A DNA stretch of 17,372 nt from positions 1 through 17,372 of the forward strand of contig CAJOOD010000158.1 in the NCBI GenBank assembly GCA_905236085.1, in the 5' to 3' direction. Below the pieces are notes generated by a model, which worked only from the letters and a program-made list of their open reading frames with translations, was not told where the DNA came from and did no database searches. Each line of letters starts with the position of its first letter. Positions within the stretch are counted from its first letter, which is position 1. The stretch comes from an uncultured Bacilli bacterium. GTDB lineage: Bacteria > Bacillota_I > Bacilli_A > RFN20 > CAG-826. Positions 8,310 through 15,133 of this stretch are shown here, piece by piece. The translations under genes and the position numbers were made by a program.

Positions 8310-8678
8310 ATGTCAGATTACATTTACATTGATAATTTAAAAAACCGTGGGAAAATTGCTATCTCTCATCTCGCTTTCGAATCTCTTGTTTCCGATGCGA
8401 TTAAGAATGTTCCAGGTATTTCAAAATCATCTAAACAGCTCAAGAAGAATCAAAGATTTAAATTAAATCGTCCAGTAAGAGTTAATATCAAAAATGATGT
8501 CGCTCATATTTGGTTAGCGATTGATGTTGATGAAAAAGTAGATCCAGCGACAGTTATTGAAGATTTAGAAAGTGAAATCCATAGCGCAATGGACATGACT
8601 ACAGAACAAGCCCCATATGATATAGAAGTCAAAGTGGACACCATCAAAAATGAGTCTAAGACGAAGAAAAAGAAATAG
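8310..8678 (+). CDS. yqhY: Asp23/Gls24 family envelope-stress protein (YqhY-like)
   Basis: The 122-residue protein fits the Asp23/Gls24 family: a short N-terminal strand, the G-x-I-x-I-S/A-x-x-A/V-F-E pattern (GKIAISHLAFESLVSDAIKNVPG), then alternating strands around VRVNIKNDVAHIWLAIDVD and a closing helix plus strand (EIHSAMDMT through YDIEVKVD). The tail is Lys-rich (TKKKK). In Firmicutes such proteins gather at the membrane or are tied to envelope stress and lipid homeostasis, and yqhY sits just upstream of nusB in Bacillus, as here, which supports the symbol. The ribosome binding site is AGAGGG at 8296-8301. The last 29 bases overlap the next gene, which encodes a membrane protein; a physical link between the two is a reasonable inference. 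Confidence 0.87.
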   Translation: MSDYIYIDNLKNRGKIAISHLAFESLVSDAIKNVPGISKSSKQLKKNQRFKLNRPVRVNIKNDVAHIWLAIDVDEKVDPATVIEDLESEIHSAMDMTTEQAPYDIEVKVDTIKNESKTKKKK

Positions 8679-9327
8679 GACATACGTAGAAGCTCATAAT
8701 AGAACTTATTCAATATTTGTTAAATCCTCTCGCATAATTATTTGGGCGGGAGCTTTTAACGTTATCGGACTTATGGTCTCGGTTATTCAATCAAGTCTAG
8801 GCCAGGCTCCGATATATTATTTTTCTAGCAATACCATATTTTGGTCTAAATTAGGAACATCGACCACCTCACAATTTGGTCTATGCTACGCTATATGTTC
8901 GATGATATTTAGATTTTTTGAGACAGCATCTATAGATTTTAATAAATTTGGAGAAGGTGTTTTAAATACCACCTCATTACTCATATTAGAATTAGTAGTG
9001 GCAATATTATTCTCCGCATTATCAGTGGCTTTATCAGTATTTGCCTCACAAGGTAGAAAATATTGCTTATATGGACAAACGATATTTTATCTTCTAGATA
9101 CTTTAACCATTATCATCTTATATTTCTTAGGTGAACCATTTGAAATAATCTGGCTATTAATTGGAGTCCATGCAATCATCTTATTCTTTGTCATATTATC
9201 AATAATTTCATATTATCAATTGTTTGCAATTGAAAGAGCACATAAAAATGGTTATAATCAAACCGCTTCTAATATTACAAATGAGTCAATAGAAAGTGTA
9301 AATAACAATGGAAACGACAAGAAATAG
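8650..9327 (+). CDS. Unrecognised multi-pass membrane protein, possible Asp23-family anchor
   Basis: I do not recognise this 225-residue protein. It opens with a strongly basic MSLRRRKRNR, consistent with a cytoplasmic N-terminus. Hydrophobic helices are visible at about 29-47, 108-131, 142-160 and 165-190, with a weaker hydrophobic stretch at 75-90; a polar Asn/Ser/Glu-rich tail follows. Loops are short and no catalytic motif is visible. It overlaps yqhY by 29 bases and nusB by 20, so it is embedded in a tightly coupled operon and unlikely to be spurious. No strong ribosome binding site precedes the ATG, which suggests translation depends on yqhY ribosomes. In staphylococci Asp23 is held at the membrane by a two-pass protein, AmaP. 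This protein has a different topology, but position makes a similar job possible. Confidence in the gene is high, in the role low. Confidence 0.8.
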   Translation: MSLRRRKRNRTYVEAHNRTYSIFVKSSRIIIWAGAFNVIGLMVSVIQSSLGQAPIYYFSSNTIFWSKLGTSTTSQFGLCYAICSMIFRFFETASIDFNKFGEGVLNTTSLLILELVVAILFSALSVALSVFASQGRKYCLYGQTIFYLLDTLTIIILYFLGEPFEIIWLLIGVHAIILFFVILSIISYYQLFAIERAHKNGYNQTASNITNESIESVNNNGNDKK

Positions 9328-9715
9328 ACAACATCCCATCGCTATGAGTATCATCTATCAATGTTTAATACTCATCGAATCTAATCAAGAAATTGATATC
9401 AAAGAAATTATCTCCGATACTACTGGAGAAGACTTTGATGATGTTGATTTATATATCAAACAAGTAAGTGTTTCCGCGATTGCTCATATCGATGAAATTA
9501 AAAAATCTTATGTTCCTAACTTAAGAAAATGGACTTGGGAGAGATTAGCTTTAATAGAAAGAGCGATATTAATGCTTTCTTATTCACATTATTATTATGT
9601 CGGTAATGTCGATAAGAAAGTAGTGATAAATGTCGCTGTGGAACTAGCTAAAGAATATCTAGATTCCAAAGATTATAAATTTGTAAATGCCATATTGGAG
9701 AATACCTTAAAGTGA
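9308..9715 (+). CDS. nusB: Transcription antitermination factor NusB
   Basis: NusB binds the boxA RNA element with NusE (ribosomal protein S10) and helps RNA polymerase read through rRNA operons. The 135 residues are the usual length and all-helical. Family features are an N-terminal Arg-containing helix (TTRNRQHPIAMSIIYQCLI), the central WERLALIERAILMLSYSHYYY helix, and the C-terminal VVINVAVELAKEY segment followed by a KFVNAIL motif, matching the canonical vaINEaVelAKkyg...fVNgvL pattern. It overlaps the preceding membrane-protein gene by 20 bases and shares bases with the xseA GTG start at its TGA stop. It stands between an Asp23-family gene and xseA as in Bacillus, though folD is absent. 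Confidence 0.93.
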   Translation: METTRNRQHPIAMSIIYQCLILIESNQEIDIKEIISDTTGEDFDDVDLYIKQVSVSAIAHIDEIKKSYVPNLRKWTWERLALIERAILMLSYSHYYYVGNVDKKVVINVAVELAKEYLDSKDYKFVNAILENTLK

Positions 9716-10854
9716 TTGACGTGGACTTATCTATAAGCGTTAGCCAGTTAAATAATTATATTAAAAACAAATTAGAAAACGATGAAGCTCTTCATTATCT
9801 AATCGTTAAGGGAGAAATTTCTAATTATAAAGTCGCTGGTAATGGAGCGGCCTATTTTTCTTTAAGCGATGATAAATCATCTGTGGGCTGTGTGATGTTT
9901 TCTGATTATTTAAAAAAAGTAGCCTGGCCGATAAAAAATGGAGATGAAGTTAAGGCTATATGCTCCGTATCCGTTTATGTTCCTAAAGGATATTATTCAT
10001 TAAGAGTTTATCAATTAGAGAAAAAAGGACTAGGACAAAATCTCATTGAATTAGAAGAATTAAAGAAGAAATTAGCCTCTGAAGGTCTATTTGATGAAGC
10101 TAGAAAAAGAAAAATAAACATCTATCCTAATAAAGTAGGTATTATCACCGCGCTTAATTCCGCGGCGATTAAAGACATTGTTTATAACCTTAAAAGAAGA
10201 TACCCTCCAGTGGAAATATATATCTTCCCGAGCTCCGTTCAAGGTGAAAATGCCCCTAAAGAGCTCCTAGAAGCCTTTATAAAGAGCCAAAATTATGATC
10301 TCGATACTTTAATCATCGGACGCGGTGGAGGCGCTAGCGAGGACCTTTCTGCCTTTAATGATGAAACTCTAGTTCGCGCGGTAGCGACATCAAAATGTCC
10401 AGTTATCTCCGCGGTAGGCCATGAAATAGATATGACTCTTATCGATTTAATCGCTGATAAAAGAGCCTCAACCCCAACTGGCGCAGCGGAATACGCTACT
10501 GTAGATAAAAGAGAATTAGAAGAAAGAATGACTAATATGCTCTTTGATATGGAAGAGGCGATAAAAAGAAAAGTTTCACAAAGTGAAAATGATTTAAAAG
10601 ACTTAAAAGAATCATTAAACAAGAGTATAATAAATCTTATCAATAAGAATAAAGAATTATTAGAGGCTAAGAAAAGACATCTAGAAAGCCTTAACCCCCA
10701 AGCCATATTATCTAGAGGCTATACCATAACCTATGATAAAAATGGTAAGGTAGTCAATAAAGATAATATTAAACCAGGCGAAGAAATAATTACTATAAGT
10801 AAAGATATGAAAATTAGAAGTATCATCGAGGAGATAGACAAGAATGGAAAATAA
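9712..10854 (+). CDS. xseA: Exodeoxyribonuclease VII large subunit
   Basis: Together with XseB this forms exonuclease VII, which degrades single-stranded DNA from both ends in repair and recombination. The start is GTG at 9712, overlapping the nusB stop, with GGAG at 9697-9700; a second GTG at 9721 is less well placed. The 380 residues hold an N-terminal OB-fold (about 8-105, with LIVKGEISNYKVAGNGAAYFSL), then the catalytic domain with GIITALNSAAIKDI, the GRGGG-x-SEDL-x-AFN motif (203 onward) and AVGHEIDMTLIDLIADKRASTPT (from about 234), including His237 and Asp240. A coiled coil spans about 265-340 and the end holds the usual NPQAILSRGYTI beta module. Typical members are about 400-450 residues; the missing length appears to come from the coiled coil. 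Confidence 0.95.
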   Translation: MIDVDLSISVSQLNNYIKNKLENDEALHYLIVKGEISNYKVAGNGAAYFSLSDDKSSVGCVMFSDYLKKVAWPIKNGDEVKAICSVSVYVPKGYYSLRVYQLEKKGLGQNLIELEELKKKLASEGLFDEARKRKINIYPNKVGIITALNSAAIKDIVYNLKRRYPPVEIYIFPSSVQGENAPKELLEAFIKSQNYDLDTLIIGRGGGASEDLSAFNDETLVRAVATSKCPVISAVGHEIDMTLIDLIADKRASTPTGAAEYATVDKRELEERMTNMLFDMEEAIKRKVSQSENDLKDLKESLNKSIINLINKNKELLEAKKRHLESLNPQAILSRGYTITYDKNGKVVNKDNIKPGEEIITISKDMKIRSIIEEIDKNGK

Positions 10855-11029
10855 ACCAAATATTGAAGAAAGATTAACTAGATTAGATGAAATAGTGGAA
10901 AAGATATCCTCCCAAACCCTATCTTTAGATGATTCTTTAGCCTTATATGAAGAGGGGAAGAAGATAATTTCCGAATTAGAAAAAGAATTAGACTCCGCGA
11001 AAGAAAAAGTGGAGAAAATCATTAAATAA
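10844..11029 (+). CDS. xseB: Exodeoxyribonuclease VII small subunit
   Basis: XseB is the small helical subunit that packs along the XseA coiled coil and is needed for stable, controlled nuclease activity. The 61 residues form the expected helical hairpin: ERLTRLDEIVEKISSQTLSLDDSLALYEEGKKII, where L-x-L-x-x-S/A-L-x-x-Y/F-E-x-G is the family signature, followed by an acidic/basic heptad helix. It is a little short (70-80 is common) because both ends are trimmed. GAGGAG (10829-10834) precedes the ATG, and the gene overlaps xseA by 11 bases, favouring coupled production of the two subunits. In Bacillus ispA would follow; here dxs comes 30 bases later. Confidence 0.93.
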   Translation: MENKPNIEERLTRLDEIVEKISSQTLSLDDSLALYEEGKKIISELEKELDSAKEKVEKIIK

Positions 11030-11059
11030 GTAAATAATTAGTAGTTTTTAAGTAGAAAT

Positions 11060-12904
11060 ATGGCAAAGAAAAAAGAAGAAATAAACATCAATTTATCCTC
11101 ATTTAATGATCCTAAGATTGTTAATGATATGTCTATTAAGGAGATGGAGGCCCTTTCTAGCGCTTTAAGAGAAGAAATAATCAATAAGGTCGCTAAAAAC
11201 GGAGGTCATCTATCCGCTTCCTTAGGGGATGTCGATTTAATCGTCTCCTTATGTCATAATTTTGATTTTAATAACGATAAATTATTATTTGATGTCGGTC
11301 ATCAAGCTTATGCTTATAAATTGCTAACCGGTCGCTCATTAGAAAATCTAAGAAAAGAAGGAGGGACCTCAGGATTTCAAAAAAGAAGTGAATCTAAATA
11401 TGATGTATTTGAATCCGGCCATTCTTCCACAGCGATATCCGCGGCTAATGGGATGGCAATAGTTAGAGATTTAAAAGATGAACATTTTGAAATCATCGCT
11501 TTTGTTGGGGATGCTTCTATTGTTAACGGACTATCATTTGAAGGATTAAACAATGCCTCACAAGGTAAACACAAAATTATCATTATTTTAAATGATAATG
11601 ATATGTCAATCAACCATCCTATCGGAGGCATGTCGAAATTCTTTAGAAAGATATCGACTTCATCTGGTTATCAGTCTATGAAAAACGGAATGTCTAAATT
11701 CTTAGATAAAACTAGACTAGGACACAAGATTTTAGATTTCTTCACCAGATTTAAGAATAAGATTAAGCATCACTTAATACCTACCACATTCTTTGATAAT
11801 ATGGGTTATACCTATATCGGTCCTATCTCTGGACATAATTTTAAAGAGATGGATAAAGCCTTTAAGAGGGCTAAGAAGTCATTAAAATCAGTGGTTATTC
11901 ACGTTAGAACTAAAAAAGGTAAAGGTTATGCCCCTGCGGAAAATGATGTGGTGGGAGTATGGCATGGAGTACCACCTTTTAACGTTGAGACGGGAGAATT
12001 TGCGCCTTCAAAGCGTTCTTGGGCGGATGCTTATGCCGATGAATTATTAGAAATCATGAAAGATGATAAGAATATTCTTATCACCCCAGCGACAGTGCAA
12101 GGTTCAAAATTAAATAAGATATATAATGCTTATCCTAAGAGATGCTTTGATGTCGGTATCGCTGAAGAGCATGCCTTTGTTATGGCCGCAGGTGTAGCCT
12201 TAGAGGGCATGCATCCAATTATTTCTATGTATTCAACTTTCTTACAAAGAGGATATGATGAAATATTACACGATTTAGCTAGGATGAATCTATCTTCTAC
12301 CATCTTAGTGGATCATGCCGGTCTCGTTGGGGCGGATGGAGAAACTCATCAAGGCATCTTTGATGAATCTCTTATTCTTAATCTACCTAATACGGTCGTG
12401 TGCTTTGCTTCTTGTAAGAATCAGATTAAAGATTTATTAGAAACCGCGAATAATTATCAAGAAGGAGTCTTTGCAATTAGATATCCTAAAGATGCGATTA
12501 AAGATTATGAATCTAATGAACCAGCCTTATTTGGTAAGTGGCAATACGCCTTAAAAGGCGATATTAAAGATACATGTATTGTTTCTATTGGTCCTTTAAC
12601 TTATGAATTAAAAGATTTATTAAATGATAGAAATAATGTATCTATTATTGACGCTATATATCAAAAACCAATGGATGAAGATAAGATAATTGAATTATTA
12701 GATTATAATAGAATCATCATCTATAATCCTTATTCCATTAAAAGCGGCTTTGCTTATTCTTTATTGAATAGATTAAATGAATTAGGATATAAAAAAGAAA
12801 TCATTATCAAGGCTGTACCTGATAAATTTATCGAACAAGCCAGTGTCACTAGACAATTAGAGAAATTAGAATTAACTCCTAAAGATATTCTTAAGATTCT
12901 TTAA
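11060..12904 (+). CDS. dxs: 1-deoxy-D-xylulose-5-phosphate synthase
   Basis: Dxs joins pyruvate and glyceraldehyde 3-phosphate in the first step of the MEP isoprenoid pathway, using thiamine diphosphate. The 614 residues include the early GHQAYAYKLLTGR motif, FESGHSSTAISAANGMA, the ThDP/metal motif beginning GDA (150-152) and running to LNDNDMSI, the HVRTKKGKGYAPAE and WHGVPPFNVETG segments, the cofactor-activating Glu369 in IAEEHA, and DHAGLVGADGETHQG. These set it apart from the paralogous transketolase upstream. The ATG at 11060 has only a weak ribosome binding site (AAGTAG), yet the N-terminus aligns with the family from the MSIKEMEALS helix on. Its presence implies a MEP route rather than mevalonate, though no other pathway gene lies in the window; ispA, often next door, is missing here. 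Confidence 0.95.
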   Translation: MAKKKEEININLSSFNDPKIVNDMSIKEMEALSSALREEIINKVAKNGGHLSASLGDVDLIVSLCHNFDFNNDKLLFDVGHQAYAYKLLTGRSLENLRKEGGTSGFQKRSESKYDVFESGHSSTAISAANGMAIVRDLKDEHFEIIAFVGDASIVNGLSFEGLNNASQGKHKIIIILNDNDMSINHPIGGMSKFFRKISTSSGYQSMKNGMSKFLDKTRLGHKILDFFTRFKNKIKHHLIPTTFFDNMGYTYIGPISGHNFKEMDKAFKRAKKSLKSVVIHVRTKKGKGYAPAENDVVGVWHGVPPFNVETGEFAPSKRSWADAYADELLEIMKDDKNILITPATVQGSKLNKIYNAYPKRCFDVGIAEEHAFVMAAGVALEGMHPIISMYSTFLQRGYDEILHDLARMNLSSTILVDHAGLVGADGETHQGIFDESLILNLPNTVVCFASCKNQIKDLLETANNYQEGVFAIRYPKDAIKDYESNEPALFGKWQYALKGDIKDTCIVSIGPLTYELKDLLNDRNNVSIIDAIYQKPMDEDKIIELLDYNRIIIYNPYSIKSGFAYSLLNRLNELGYKKEIIIKAVPDKFIEQASVTRQLEKLELTPKDILKIL

Positions 12905-12929
12905 TTACTATTAAAAAATTAGTCTTTGG

Positions 12930-12959
12930 TTAACATAATATTTATAATATTGTTATAAT
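12930..12959 (+). promoter_or_regulatory. Promoter giving a predicted leaderless dinB transcript
   Basis: TTAACA (12930-12935) and a perfect TATAAT (12954-12959) are 18 bases apart. Transcription should begin 6-7 bases after the -10 box, at about 12965-12967, which is the dinB ATG itself (12966-12968). Another TATAAT at 12943-12948 has no matching -35 box. The 61-base gap contains no Shine-Dalgarno-like sequence before the ATG, which agrees with a leaderless message. Confidence 0.62.
12931..12955. repeat. Inverted repeat across the dinB promoter
   Basis: The arms are TAACA (12931-12935) and TGTTA (12951-12955), 15 bases apart, with an AT-rich, partly self-complementary AATATT...AATATT core between them. 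The left arm overlaps the -35 box and the right arm overlaps the -10 box, so a bound dimer would block polymerase. It does not match the Firmicutes LexA (DinR) box, which has GAAC/GTTC arms four bases apart. Arms this short can arise by chance in AT-rich DNA. Confidence 0.35.
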
Positions 12960-12965
12960 TATTTC

Positions 12966-14153
12966 ATGAGTCGAATTATCGTTCATATCGATTTAAATTA
13001 TTTCTTCGTTAGATGTGAAGAAATTAAAGATCCCTCCCTTGTGGGTAAGCCTGTCGCCGTGGGCCATGATGGCAGAGGAGGAATTGTTTCTACTTGCTCT
13101 TATAAAGCTAGAGAATATGGCGTTCATTCTGGTATGCCAACTTTTCAAGCAAAGAAATTATGTCCTAACCTCATCATGAGGTCTTCTGATTTTGCTTTTT
13201 ATGGTCAATTATCTCGTCAATTTAAAGAATTAGTGAAATCATATTCCCCTTTAATTGAGGATGCCTCGATTGATGAATGTTACGCTGATTTTACCGATAT
13301 ATTAAAAAATGTTAAGGACCCTATTGCCTTTTTTAAAGATTTTCAAAAGAAATTATTTCTAAAAACTAAATTATTTTGCTCTATTGGGGTGGCTACGAAT
13401 AAATTCTTAGCCAAGATGGGTTCAGATTATAAGAAGCCAAATGGTATAACCATATTATCCAAAAGAGAATTTAGAAATAAAATCTATCCCTTAAAGATTG
13501 AAGATATGTATGGAATAGGTAAAAAGACTTCACCTAGACTTAGAAGTGTTGGTGTTACCACTATTGGTGAACTCGCGGATAAGGTTAATAATGATGATCA
13601 AGACACAAAAAATATCCTAGGTAAATTCTTTTATACCGTTAAAGATTGGGTAAACGGAGAAGGGGATGATGAAATACATCCTTATAATATTGAAGATGTT
13701 AAATCTATTGGTACATCGACCACCTTACCGCATGACACTAATAATTATGAAGAGATTAAAGATACCTTATATCAATTAGCGAAAGATGTATCTCAAAGAG
13801 CGAAAAAAGATGAAAAATTAGGTAGGACTGTTCAATTAGTGATGAAAGATACTAATTTTATCACCCAAAATAAATCTATCACCTTTGATAATCCGACGAA
13901 TGATGTAAGTGTTATGCTTAATTACGCTTTGAAATTATTAGATAAGCATTATGATGGTAGAGAACTTAGACTAGTGGGTATCACTTTACAAAATCTCATC
14001 GACCCTAAAGATGTAGTCATTCAGATGACATTTTATGATTATGAAGCCATGGAAGAAGAGGCGAGAACTAAATTATTAATCAACGAATTAAATCGTAGAT
14101 TATCTAAACCATTATTATTTAGAGCCTCAGAAATAAGGGATAAGAAGAAATGA
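12966..14153 (+). CDS. dinB: DNA polymerase IV (Y-family, DinB)
   Basis: This is an error-prone translesion polymerase that copies damaged DNA. The 395 residues are slightly longer than the 350-residue E. coli form, as in other Firmicutes. The palm metal ligands are Asp9 (VHIDLNYFF), Asp103 and Glu104 (DASIDECYADF); Phe14 is the expected steric gate against ribonucleotides. STCSYKAREYGVHSGMP is the conserved finger segment, followed by MYGIGKKTSPRLRSVGVTTIGEL (helix-hairpin-helix) and the little-finger domain (about 235-350). The non-catalytic Asp two residues after the first ligand is Asn11 here. A weak sliding-clamp motif, QMTFYD (353-358), stands where QLSLF-like peptides occur. No ribosome binding site precedes the ATG, matching a leaderless message. 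The last four bases overlap xerD (ATGA), so the two genes are coupled. Confidence 0.94.
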   Translation: MSRIIVHIDLNYFFVRCEEIKDPSLVGKPVAVGHDGRGGIVSTCSYKAREYGVHSGMPTFQAKKLCPNLIMRSSDFAFYGQLSRQFKELVKSYSPLIEDASIDECYADFTDILKNVKDPIAFFKDFQKKLFLKTKLFCSIGVATNKFLAKMGSDYKKPNGITILSKREFRNKIYPLKIEDMYGIGKKTSPRLRSVGVTTIGELADKVNNDDQDTKNILGKFFYTVKDWVNGEGDDEIHPYNIEDVKSIGTSTTLPHDTNNYEEIKDTLYQLAKDVSQRAKKDEKLGRTVQLVMKDTNFITQNKSITFDNPTNDVSVMLNYALKLLDKHYDGRELRLVGITLQNLIDPKDVVIQMTFYDYEAMEEEARTKLLINELNRRLSKPLLFRASEIRDKKK

Positions 14154-15034
14154 AAATTGATGATGCAGTGGATAATTTCTATCAATATATACTCGCTGAA
14201 AAGGGACTAACTCCTTTAACCGCGAAAGCTTATATCGATGATATATATATTTTTGCTAAATTTAAATCCAGCGATAATACTGATGATTTTAACGAAAATG
14301 ATTTAAGTGATTTCTTATCTTATGAATTACAAAATGATAAGGCGGTATCTACCGCTTTAAGAAGAATATCATCGATAAGAAGTTTTCTTATCTTTTTAAA
14401 TAGAGAAGGGGTGGTTAATTTTGATGTTCCAAAAATTGAAACACCAAAAAGACCAGAACATCTTCCTATTTGTTTATCTTTTGAAGAAATTGAAGCCTTA
14501 TTAGACGCTCCTGATTTAAATGATCCTGTTGGTATTAGAGATAAAGCCATGCTCGAACTGATGTATGCTTCTGGCTTACGTGTATCAGAATTATTAAATC
14601 TAAAAAGAGGACAAGTGGATTTAAAAAGAAATATCTTAACAGTCATGGGTAAGGGACAAAAAGAAAGAAAGGTCCCATTTGGAGATTTCGCTGGAGAATA
14701 TGTCGCTAAATATATAAGCGAAGTGAGGTCACATAATAAAGGTAGTAAGACTGCTTATCTATTTCTATCTAAATATGGAGAACCATTATCTAGACAGATG
14801 TTTTTCAAGCAGATTAAAAAATATGCTTTAATCGCGGGAATAGAGGAGAATATATCTCCACATACCATTAGACACTGCTTTGCTACTCACCTTCTTGAAA
14901 ATGGCGCGGATTTAAGAATAGTCCAAGCCTTATTAGGTCATAGCAATATCTCTACAACCCAGATCTATACACATATATCAACAAAAAGAATATTATCCGC
15001 TTATGACTCATTTATGGATGATAATGATGATTGA
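14150..15034 (+). CDS. xerD: Xer-type tyrosine recombinase
   Basis: Tyrosine recombinase that probably resolves chromosome dimers at a dif site. The 294 residues fit XerC/XerD length. Residues 1-90 form the SAM-like core-binding domain (LTAKAYIDDIYIFAKF, then LRRISSIRSFLIFLNREG). The catalytic domain carries the full set: Arg144 (ASGLRVSELL), Lys168 (GKGQKERKVPF), His238 and Arg241 (HTIRHCFATHLLENGADLR), His264 (LLGHSNISTTQIYTH) and nucleophile Tyr273. The start overlaps the dinB stop in ATGA. The housekeeping setting, canonical length and lack of phage or integron genes argue against a mobile-element integrase. Sequence alone does not settle XerC versus XerD versus the single XerS/XerH style; the XerD label is the closest by motif pattern, and no second Xer gene or dif site is visible here. 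Confidence 0.85.
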   Translation: MKIDDAVDNFYQYILAEKGLTPLTAKAYIDDIYIFAKFKSSDNTDDFNENDLSDFLSYELQNDKAVSTALRRISSIRSFLIFLNREGVVNFDVPKIETPKRPEHLPICLSFEEIEALLDAPDLNDPVGIRDKAMLELMYASGLRVSELLNLKRGQVDLKRNILTVMGKGQKERKVPFGDFAGEYVAKYISEVRSHNKGSKTAYLFLSKYGEPLSRQMFFKQIKKYALIAGIEENISPHTIRHCFATHLLENGADLRIVQALLGHSNISTTQIYTHISTKRILSAYDSFMDDNDD

Positions 15035-15074
15035 TATATCCATATTTTGCCATTTTGTTTATCAAGAATTCATA

Positions 15075-15104
15075 TTAAAAATGTTATGAAAATTTATATA
15101 GAAT
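15075..15104 (+). promoter_or_regulatory. Weak candidate promoter for the cysteine peptidase operon
   Basis: In the 99-base gap after xerD the best pairing is TTAAAA (15075-15080) with TAGAAT (15099-15104), 18 bases apart, a 4 of 6 plus 5 of 6 match. TTGCCA (15047-15052) is a better -35 box but has no well-spaced partner. I see no convincing terminator for xerD in this gap either, so read-through cannot be excluded. Confidence 0.35.
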
Positions 15105-15116
15105 GATGTAACATTT
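15079..15116. repeat. 8-bp perfect inverted repeat just upstream of the peptidase ribosome binding site
   Basis: AAATGTTA (15079-15086) and TAACATTT (15109-15116) are exact reverse complements separated by 22 bases, and they enclose the candidate -10 box. The right arm ends 4 bases before the AGGAGG. It could be an operator, or a hairpin in a message read from further upstream. The long loop and the interrupted T stretch after it make a terminator unlikely. Confidence 0.4.
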
Positions 15117-15133
15117 CTTTAGGAGGCCAAAAA

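Noticed and set aside
10293..10706. 137-codon minus-strand open frame inside xseA
   Set aside because: It is fully antisense to the conserved catalytic and coiled-coil part of xseA; the hydrophobic Ser/Leu-rich product is what antisense reading of Lys/Glu/Asp-rich codons gives.
12905..12929. Rho-independent terminator after dxs
   Set aside because: ACTA and TAGT flank an A-rich stretch, but the stem would be only about four weak pairs and no clear T run follows.
14320..14646. 108-codon minus-strand open frame inside xerD
   Set aside because: Antisense shadow of a gene with complete catalytic residues; no promoter or ribosome binding site of its own.
14150..15034. Phage or integron integrase marking a mobile element
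   Set aside because: Length and motifs are those of a housekeeping Xer protein, the gene is coupled to dinB, and no attachment repeats, phage genes or tRNA are nearby.
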